Shown here in pieces: positions 56,151-64,000 of a DNA stretch of 64,000 nt. The notes beneath the pieces were generated by a model. It did not search any database, had not been told where the DNA came from, and saw only the letters and a list, made by a program, of their open reading frames with translations. This DNA is from Taxillus chinensis (lineage: Eukaryota > Streptophyta > Magnoliopsida > Santalales > Loranthaceae): NCBI GenBank assembly GCA_023512835.1, contig CM042085.1:48532189-48596188 (forward strand), written 5' to 3'. Position 1 is the first letter of the stretch, and each line of letters opens with the position of its first letter. Position numbers and translations under genes: made by a program.

Positions 56151-56279
56151 TGCACGTGACAAAGGCCATTGTCATGTGCAAGCTCCAAATGGCCTAAGAT
56201 TTTGCCACAAGCTTTATAACTTAGTCTGGAAGGCTCCCATGCAAAAATGCCCGCACGTGACAAAGACATTGTCACGTGC
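56151..56279. promoter_or_regulatory. Two G-box hairpins in the second gypsy-type LTR
   Basis: TGCACGTGACAA pairs with TTGTCATGTGCA (56151-56180, one mismatch), and GCACGTGACAA with TTGTCACGTGC (56253-56279, perfect arms). They lie upstream of the TATA candidate in LTR sense orientation, as in the first copy. Confidence 0.7.
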
Positions 56280-56962
56280 AATCTCAATATGCTCCCTTTT
56301 GAGCTCATCTTTTGCCTCATGCTTGCTCATTTATATACAAAGTGATGTAGCCAATGTGTGTGGAAAGAAAACTCCCAAAAAACCTGACAATTGCCACTCA
56401 AAAGGCATAACAGTGACTAACTCCTCACATTCCAAAACACGGGTCATTACAAACCCACCTTCCCGATATCAAAAACCTAAAAACATCAGTTAAAAATTAC
56501 AAAATAGGACAATAAAAAATTTAATTTTTCTTCTCCTACTATCTTTTCTTGCCTCCCCTTGGCCACATGTCAATATGTGATTTCTTGAAATAAAACAAAA
56601 TATAAAACAAAGCAAAAGGAAAAATAAAAGCAGACAAAATAAAAATAAAAATAAATTAAAACAAAAAAAACTCAACCACACAAAACCTTATCTCCTCACC
56701 CGTCATCTTCCCCTTTTCTCTCTCCCCTGCGTCATCTTCCTCATTCACGCCGGACAGCCATCATGCCTATCCCCTCTCGGCCATGCCCTTACCTCCTTTT
56801 CTCTCTCCCTGGCCGAACCTTTTTCAACCTCGCCCATGCCTTCTCTCTCGGCTGAATCAAACCCAAGCCAAAGCGTGGCCAAACCAGGTTCTTACCATGG
56901 TATACCATGATCCATCAACCACCATAGCCGCTGCCCTCAAGCATCCTTGAATAGATCCTCTC

Positions 56963-56969
56963 TATAAAA
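56963..56969 (+). promoter_or_regulatory. TATA-box candidate of the Tat-like LTR
   Basis: CTCTATAAAACCCC is followed by a pyrimidine-rich leader (TTTTCCCTCTCAATTC), a typical plant promoter layout. It probably marks the U3/R border of this long LTR. Confidence 0.5.
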
Positions 56970-59543
56970 CCCCTTTTCCCTCTCAATTCGAGGGCCCTCT
57001 CTCTCCAATTTCGAAAACAACACAAAAAACCTCTTTTTTTCCTCCTCCACTACCGAACACAGAGAGCCCCTCTCCCCTTGGCCGGAAACCATACCGCCGG
57101 CCATTGTGGAGTATCATCCACCTTGTCATGCAACTCATCTACCATTCGTCCATTCCTCTCGAGATCGCACCCCAGCTAGTCGACGTTGCCACACTAGCCC
57201 ATATCTGCCACTGCTGGATCATTCGCATGCACGACCCGGTATTTCATTGCTGTGAAATCCATAGCATCCGACCACCGCTTGGAGATTGGAGACAAAGCCA
57301 GATCGGTTTCATTTGGTTTGAGGTCTTAATATTTGCTGTTTGTTTGGGTCTCTCTTTGGGCTCTCTTTGGTGTTTTTGTATGGTTAGTTTTGAACCTCGC
57401 GGTCTGTTTTGCTTGCTTGAGTTGTCTATTAGACCTGTTGTCTCCAGGATTGTATTATCCGTTTACGATTTGGTCTACTGGTTTTGGGTGCATTTTGGTT
57501 TGCTTTGATTTTGGTTCAACCTGCTTCGGATTTTATTGGGTCTATGCCAAAAATAATAAAATAAGAAAGAAGAAAAAAAAGAGAGAAAAGGAAAGGAAAC
57601 CGTTTTCAGCCTGGTCTTTAAGTTTTTTTCTCTTTCGCTCGTTGTATTGCTCTTATTTTGTTTGTTCATTGGTGTTGTGCGTTTTGTTCGACTCATGGAT
57701 GTCTAGTTGTGTGATAGGCTATTCTTGCAAATGGTTAATCTAGTGTGGAAAGGAACTCTCCAGGTTCACGTTTTTGTTTGGGTCATGCGCTCATCCTGCA
57801 AACAAGCCTGTGGCTTTGTTTTGTTATGCTATTTTGTTTTGTTTCTTTCTCCTTTCTTCTTTGTTGTTCGTTTCCTGGTGTTATTAAAAAAAAAAGAGAA
57901 GACAATCAATGATTTTATTTTCTGTGTGTTCGTTGAGATCTCTTTCATGCTTTCTAACAGATCTATGTTTTCACCAACTTATGAATTGTCTTCTCACTGC
58001 TTTTTCACTATTTTTAATTTGCTTCGCCAGTAGATTACCATTTGCACTATTTTCCTCTTGCTCACTATCATTCTTATACTGATATGAGGGTGCTCTGTGG
58101 CGTGTATTCTTTTGATGGTTTTAGTTACGATATTGGGTGTATTTTAATTTGGTGTGTATTCTTTTAATTTGGCTTGTGGATGCATTTTAGCTTAGTCTCC
58201 AAACAGAGTCCGGTTTTCAAAAATAAAATAAAAAATGTTGTGTCCCTCCTATTTGATTATCATTGTTCACTTTGATTATTATTGTTCACTTTGATTTTGG
58301 TTCTTTGTTAAAAAAAAATAAAAAAAAAACAAAGAAAAAAATGTTTTTAGTCTGGACGGTTTCATGGTTTCTTTTGATGTTTGTCCTTTTTATTTTATTT
58401 ATTTTCTCTCTCTGATGTATTGGTGAGTGGGGTGGCCGAGTGTAAGGTTTTGCGTATGCTGTATTATATTATTCTATTGTGCAGTTTGTTTTGTTTTCTT
58501 TATCGGCCTTAGGATTAACATTAGTTATGGGCCATTATAAATTATGTATTTGCGGGTCATGTATCCAATGTCATTGTAATTTGTAAACTAAGCATAGTAA
58601 AAGAGGGAAGAAAAAAACCTTTTATTTTTGTTATGGATGTCACAATCACACACAAACACATTTGTATTTTATTCATTTAGTTATTTATTATTTTTAACTT
58701 TTATTATTTTTCAATTTTTTTTCGTATTTTTCCAAAACAAAAAAAAAATAATTCAAAATAATCTTTCTTTTTTATGATTGTGTTTCCTAAAAAAAAAGAA
58801 AAAAAAGGAAAAAGTAACATGTTCTTCTTTTAAATTAAGGGTTATGTTTTCAGCACAAAAAAACAACAAAAAATAAAACAACAAAACAAAAGAAAACAAC
58901 AAATTTTTTTCCCAAAATAAGATGAAATAGTTTTCTAAAATCAAAAAGAACAAAATATTAATATTAATAATGACAAAAAAAGAACAAAAAAACAAAAACA
59001 AAACAATATATATATATATATTCAGAAGAACTTTTTTTTTCCAAACACTTGGCTTTTTAACACCTAAGCTTTTAAGTTTTTTTAATCTCATCATTTTTCA
59101 CCCATAGCATTATAAGAAACATGTATTTTAATTTTTTTAACTTTGAACATTGGATTTAGATAATTTAACCTTTTAGATTCCTTTGGCTTTCGAGTAAATT
59201 GGGTTCAATATCTAGCTATAACAAAAAAATCAAAACAAAAAAGAAAGAAAGAAAAAAAACAAAAAGAAAACATTAGGATATCCGTTAAAGGCTTAAGATA
59301 ATTACGATTTAATTTCAACTTTAACAAAAAAATTAAAAAAAATAAAATGAGTAAACTTTTAGGCCATCTTTGACATCACCTTTTGAGCAAATAGTTAAAA
59401 CAAATTAGAAATCTCCTCTTCCTAAGATGGTACCAAAAGGGCATTGTAGGGGTGTTAATCCTTCCCCACACGTAACAAACTCCTGAACCTAGCTCTGGCG
59501 ACGTAGACAATTTTTCAGGTGACCAACTGCACTCTAAAAACAG

Positions 59544-59556
59544 TTGGTGGCGACTC
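59544..59556 (+). other. TTGGTGGCGACTC motif near the end of the Tat-like LTR
   Basis: This motif is familiar from the 3' ends of Tat/Ogre-type plant LTRs. Here it lies about 90 bp before the terminal GACA, inside the LTR. It supports the lineage assignment but does not prove it. Confidence 0.4.
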
Positions 59557-59643
59557 TATAATATTTTTCATCACCATTTATGTGAAGGGTAGGAGAACTG
59601 TATCTTCAAGCGGGTTTACTCCCGACGAAATCCGATGATGACA

Positions 59644-60091
59644 ACTATTATTATGGAGTAAGGAGTCTGAACACTTCATTAACACGGAGTAAGGAACGTA
59701 GCGATGGAATAAGGATCCGAGTACTTAATTGACACGGAGTAAGTAATTATTGATACGGAGTAAGGAATCTGAGCACTTCATTAACACGGAGTAAGGAACC
59801 TTGTGTCAAAATAAGACGATGTTGCTCCATTTACTTGCTATGTTACTTTAATGTATTTAAACTTATCACTTGCTAGTCTCTGATGTAAGAAGAGATCCGT
59901 TGAAGACATTTATATTATCCTACACGTGGATCACTCAGATGCATGGACATGATCTTTGTTGCAATTGGAATTACGCAAAGCAATTCAATACTCTCATACT
60001 TCTAATATCTTGAGCTCCACATCCACAACAATTTAAAAAGAGTTATTTTCCGAGAAGATCATAAATGCAGCTCAACACCCGAAATGTCCGG
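59644..60091 (+). repeat. LTR F, right part
   Basis: After the second ACTAT the CGGAGTAAGGAA array resumes (59649-59820), followed by the region with TGATGTAAG, CACGTGGATCAC and TTGAGCTCCACATC that all family LTRs share downstream of the array. The LTR is cut at 60092 by another element start, so its TATA/polyA portion is missing. Confidence 0.85.
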
Positions 60092-60569
60092 TGTTGTACC
60101 CCATTTTGACCGTGTTAGATCACACTCAAACTCAGCAAGGAAGCCCAAAGAGGAGGGTCACTTCTAAAACCTCAAGATGCCCCAATACCAACACCAAAGG
60201 ATAGATGATGAAATTCGGAGACTAATGCACTTGATTGTGCCCAATTCTAACTTAAAATGAGGAAGTTATGGCCAAAACAGTTTTGGTCATAAAAAGTCCA
60301 ACTTGCGAAAGGACGGTCAATTCCCCTAGTCAAAATCTAGATCATCAGGTCAAATTCGGAACACCCTAGTGAAAATCCAGATCACCAGGTCAAATCCGGA
60401 ACATCAAGGTCAAAATCCGGATCATTAGGTCAAATCCGCAGCTTCATGGTCCAATACGAGCTATTCCTTAGCACGGAGTAAGGATCCGAGCTATCCACTG
60501 ATTCGGAATAAGGAACCTTAGCACATAGTAAGGATCCAAGCCATCCTTGATACGGAAAAATGAGTGTAT
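60092..60569 (+). repeat. LTR-like fragment H (start TGTTGTACCCCATTTTGACC)
   Basis: The TGTTGTACCCCATTTT start resembles the start of the Tat-like LTR in this window. Within it are about three units of a 40-bp tandem repeat (AGGTCAAATCCGGAACATC type, about 60300-60445). Three CGGAGTAAGG-type units follow (60471-60550), which look like the copia LTR array. The right end is not defined, so the second part could be a separate copia LTR fragment. Confidence 0.5.
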
Positions 60570-60640
60570 CACTACAAGAAATTAGGCCTACCGTAACATC
60601 AAATGATAACACTATCAAAAAAGTGTTATAGTAGGTAGGT
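60570..60640 (+). mobile_element. Probable CACTA (En/Spm-like) transposon terminus
   Basis: CACTACAAGAAATTAGGCC is the canonical plant CACTA terminal sequence. A subterminal inverted repeat follows: ATAACACT (60606-60613) with AGTGTTAT (60622-60629). The opposite terminus is not convincingly present in the window, so only this end is annotated. The element may extend rightwards through the unassigned AT-rich DNA. Confidence 0.55.
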
Positions 60641-63600
60641 ATTAAAATAAAAATTGGGGGTGGCAACTTGAATTTGATTGCACGGGATATTTTTGGTGCG
60701 CGGGATCTTTTTTGTGAAATTCTAAGTGTTACCGGCAAGACCCGAGAAAATTAAATGTCACTCTTACTCTTCAACACCCATAAAAAAACAAAACAAAACA
60801 CAGATGCTCTCTCATTCATCGACAAACCTTACACACACTCTCATTCATTGATGAACCCTTGAAAATCTCACGCACTAACCCAACCCAACACTCCAAAGTC
60901 ATGTACATGCAAGATCTTCTTCGCATCACCTTTCACTCGCCTCAATGACTCTAATTGTGAATAAGGTCTAAGTCACCTTACGGGTTTCAAAGGGAGTTTG
61001 GGAACGAAAGAAAGATTTCTTGTCTGGGTGGTGATCTTTTATTGTTATTAGCCTTTATTTTTTGTTTTTATTGTTGTAAATAGGTATTCTCTTAGCTTTG
61101 ATGCTTGATCTCGGCGAATCTAACATGCTTGGCCTCGCGGTCGAGCGGCTTGTTTCTGCCTCCACGATGGTGAGTTACTGCCTTTGCTCAAGCTACTGGT
61201 CCCGATCACGTCCTAAGTCACTAGCTAGAGATCGCGTTAGCTAGTGAATCTGATGACAGTACTAGTGGTTCGAGGTCGGCAGGATCGTTGCTGTGTTTGG
61301 CTCAGGCCTCCAGTTTCGACCGTGTCCAAGGTCACTAGTCGGTGATCGGTTCTTAGCCGAACTTAGGCTTGCTCCTTTGGTCTTTCGGTGCTTTCCACTG
61401 TGGTTAACTGGATCAGACAGGTGGCTTTGTCCAAGCTTGTTCTGGATGGTTTCGTTCGAGCTTGTTCTATTTTCCAAGAATTGACAAGTGTTAATAGTAC
61501 TTTTCCTGTCTATACGACTCTTGTGATGGTGTTTTGTTATTATTATCGTTTGTTTGTGTGTGTTTATTCCCATATGAGGCTGGAGGCTCATTGTTTATTA
61601 GTTGTGATCTTATTTTTCTTTAATTTGTGTTTACTTCAATCTTGCTTGCGTAATGTGTTGTTTATTTTGTTTTCTGATTTGTCTTGTTTTATATTGTCTA
61701 GATTGAGGATTTTTGAATTTTGTCTTGTTTTATGCTGCCCACTCTATGTTGTTCTATCATGATCAGTTCATTCATAATACTTTGGGTTTTATCAATCATG
61801 AAACTGTTAGTCTCCCTCTTAGTGTTACAGTTTAATATTTTTTGCCTGCATGAGTTTCGACTGCAAGAGTAATTAATAAATTTATTTCAATTATCTGATG
61901 CTTTTATATTTCAATTACCTTTTGTTGATTCAAGTCCCTACAGCTTAGCAGAAGCAGAGGTCCATCTTTCAATTTGCTCCATTGACAGTCACAAACATAG
62001 GTTCTCCTTATTTATTGCTAGGGTTCGTATTTTCCTTTTGATTTAATCATTTAGTTTCTCATGTATCATTCGAAACTGGGTTTTAATAGTTTTCCATTTG
62101 GTTTTATTTCTTTATTAGTTTTTGAATTTTGATACTTTAGTAAGCTTATAATGAATCATGTTGCACACCATCTGTTTGGTTCTGTTCTAATTCATGATCT
62201 AAGATTTTGAGTTCAGGAAATATATGGTAAGTTTTGGAATGTTCTCTGATAAGTTTTTCAAAATAAATTATTGTAGTGGTTAAATCCTTATTCCCTCTCC
62301 CTGTTTTTTTTATATTTAGATTTCTTTTTTTTTTTTTGCGCTGAAAGTGTGACAAACATCAACTTTATAATATAGAGATAACCAATGTTATGGAGTATGA
62401 GGCCATAGCCAAAGAAAAGTTTCCCAAGATTTTAGTTTATCATAAGCTAGCTAATTGAACACCTAAATCGGTTTACTTGTTTACGTGAATACCATCAATG
62501 TTGCTGGCATTAAGTTTATAGAGCAATTGTTGTATATTCTTTATCATTATTGTACCTTTCTAAAGAGGCTTTTTCTAATTTCTACTATTTTCTAAAACTT
62601 TATTTTGGATCTTGATTTCACTTGCTATGAAACTTTGTGTGGCATTTAGTAAAAAGAAATCCTGGAGTCAAATTCTGATCATGTTCTCTCTATGGTGTCT
62701 TCTATGTACACTCTGACATCACAGAAGAAATTAAGATATCTTTTTCTTATTATCAAACAGTTAGCAACTGACTAATAAAAGAACTGTCTTAATAAACACA
62801 GTCAACTCTAATTGTTCTCTGAACTTTTGGTGTTTTTTGGCATCTTAACATTAATTGATATTATTCAGTTGTAAGAATGACAATCAGCTGAACTAGGAAA
62901 TCGGAGCTGTATGTTCATGGTTTTTTTCATTGCGAAAGAGTACAAAGCCTGTTATTACACTTAAGCTTTGAAGCTGATGAGATTTGTTGTCTTAAATACC
63001 TTCATTTAGTTGTATTTTTGCCATTTTTCATGGCATACCATCCTGTTATGCATTATGATTAGAGCATGCTTTGGGAAATGTAGATAAGAAGTCCTTTTTT
63101 CTATTATTTAATGGAAAATCCTTGACTCTCTCTTTTCATTATCTTAAGTGCTAATCCATTATTGATAAGATGCAGGAAACTTAACTTGGAAGAGGTATAA
63201 TTTATTAGTTTCCCAAATTGTAATTGTTGATAAGACCATATCTAATAAATGAATTCGATTATTGAAAACAATAAATAATAGTTTCCATTAGTGCCTTTTT
63301 GTATTGGTAGAAGCACATCATAGAGCTCTTTTCTAATCATTACTCCATATCTAATGTGACCGTGATTTGGATTATACCTAACATGAACTATGGTATTGTT
63401 ATTATTATTTTTATTATTTACATATTCTGGCCAAAAAGAAAATTATTATTTACATATTGTATATATAATAATACCGTGTTGGATTTTATATCAAGTTACC
63501 TTTGTTGGAACATGGCCCTTTTCAAATTCACTCAGCAATCATGTCTGTCTGCATGCATGGCCATGTGCTAAGTATTTATATCTAAAATTTTTATCCCTAG

Positions 63601-63805
63601 CTTACATAATATTTGTGTAACAAATATAGACAACAAGAAGACCCAACAAAGGTGGATATCATGCGTGTACAGGCCATGAACTTCTTTGAAGCTTTTGCTA
63701 CTACTGATGACTAAAGAAAATGAAATTCTTGACAAGATAATTTTTGAGATATGTTGATGCAGTTGTTTGGGCTAAGAAAATTAGAAAACAACGCATGGTT
63801 TTACT
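60641..63805. other. Unassigned AT-rich region, possibly CACTA interior or degraded gene sequence
   Basis: There is no open frame longer than about 125 codons and none with a recognised domain. The left part (60730-61500) is less AT-rich, with leader-like CT-rich stretches and GTGAG/GTAAG words. The rest looks like intron or noncoding DNA. I recognise no tRNA, rRNA or known repeat in it. Confidence 0.4.
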
Positions 63806-64000
63806 TGTAATGACCCGTGTGTAACCCGTGTGTAAGGAGTTAACCACAAACACCTTGGATGTTGGTACACAAGTTTAAGGTAAGAGATGAGCCCAAGAGG
63901 GGACTTTTGAGAGGTGCATGTGTCAAGCGATAGCGTACATTTATGCCCTAGGAAGATGCTATGCGTTCTGAGGCGGTTTAAGTGTTTTGGCTGATCTTGG
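63806..64000 (+). repeat. Gypsy-type family 1 LTR, third copy, partial (runs off the window)
   Basis: TGTAATGACCCGTGT is the exact complement of the ACACGGGTCATTACA end of the copy at 54506-56451. The segment around GGTAAGAGATGAGCCCAAG then matches the complement of 16668-16688. Orientation is opposite to the two solo LTRs. Whether it is a solo LTR or a full element cannot be seen. Confidence 0.82.

Larger units (their letters stand above)
54506..56451 (-). mobile_element. Solo LTR, gypsy-type family 1, second copy, nested in the Tat-like LTR
   Basis: It runs TGTCACGCACC to GGGTCATTACA, 1946 bp, and aligns end to end with 14928-16819. The target duplication is GACCC (54501-54505) and AACCC (56452-56456), with one mismatch. 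It contains the CAGCCACACAGGC minisatellite (55010-55415), an (AT)n run (55652-55700), a TATA candidate (complement at 55951-55958), two ACGT repeat units and two G-box hairpins. Confidence 0.9.
53946..59643 (+). mobile_element. Large solo LTR, probably Tat/Ogre-like gypsy, with a nested solo LTR
   Basis: It is bounded by TATTGGACCCC (TG mutated to TA) and GATGATGACA, with an exact target duplication ACTAT (53941-53945 and 59644-59648). Without the nested LTR (54506-56451) it is about 3.75 kb. A plant-like promoter TATAAAA (56963-56969) is followed by a CT-rich leader, then a long AT-rich part with A-runs. Near its end are TTGGTGGCGACTC (59544-59556) and sequence about TTCCCCACACGTAAC, which I recall from Tat-lineage LTR ends. 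No internal domains are seen, hence a solo LTR. The lineage is inference. Confidence 0.72.

Noticed and set aside
57104..57743. Open frames with hydrophobic stretches suggesting a membrane protein
   Set aside because: T-rich leader DNA of the Tat-like LTR gives Leu/Phe/Val-rich chance frames. No conserved motif and no downstream continuation were found.
61262..61762. Possible host exon
   Set aside because: Open frames overlap on both strands, no domain or splice-consistent structure could be recognised, and the neighbouring sequence is transposon-like.
62271..62278. TTGTAGTG as the right terminus of the CACTA element
   Set aside because: Only about 8-13 bases resemble the complement of the left end, the flanking 3 bases (TAT and GTT) do not match, and no subterminal similarity is seen.

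Overview
The window is an intergenic, repeat-dense stretch of a flowering-plant nuclear genome, most likely a eudicot. I found no intact host gene, tRNA, rRNA or CRISPR. The evidence is the dominance of Ty1/copia LTR retrotransposons primed by initiator tRNA-Met, with Sirevirus-like features: a long two-zinc-knuckle gag, GGGGGAG polypurine boxes and an extra ORF after pol. There are also solo LTRs of Ty3/gypsy type and a probable CACTA end. The species cannot be told from this sequence.

The left 53 kb is one nested structure. An old minus-strand copia LTR (E, 52052-53226) was hit by a plus-strand copia element (D), whose 5' part lies left of the window. The gag gene of D then took four insertions: copia A (minus, 1-14790), a gypsy-type solo LTR (14928-16819, target duplication GAAGC), copia B (minus, 17053-30140, target duplication CAACT) and copia C (plus, 31040-41908). 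The gag of D is therefore scattered over 14791-14927, 16820-17052, 30141-31039 and 41909-42732. Its pol, extra ORF and 3' LTR follow up to 52051. Element A itself carries another solo LTR (G, 1514-3449, target duplication TCAAA). A, B, C and D are one family.

Each of the four copia elements has the order LTR, PBS, gag (N-terminal UBN2-like region and two CCHC knuckles), retropepsin, pre-integrase zinc finger, integrase, reverse transcriptase, RNase H, a 1.7 kb spacer with internal polypurine boxes, an additional sense ORF (aORF), polypurine tract and LTR. The aORF is the notable part. It has an N-terminal domain of the kind labelled putative plant transposon protein, a Pro/Ala/Ser-rich linker with a conserved SUMO-interaction-like motif, and a C-terminal Ulp1-type (C48) cysteine protease domain with His, Asp, Gln and Cys visible in copy B. 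No copy is fully open. B is best preserved, with two in-frame stops and one frameshift in about 900 codons.

From 53.2 kb rightwards the pattern changes to fragments. A plus-strand copia LTR (F) is split by a 5.7 kb probable Tat/Ogre-like solo LTR (53946-59643, target duplication ACTAT), which itself contains a second gypsy-type solo LTR (54506-56451). F ends at another LTR-like start (60092). A probable CACTA terminus lies at 60570. AT-rich DNA without recognisable genes follows, and a third copy of the gypsy-type LTR enters at 63806 and runs off the window.
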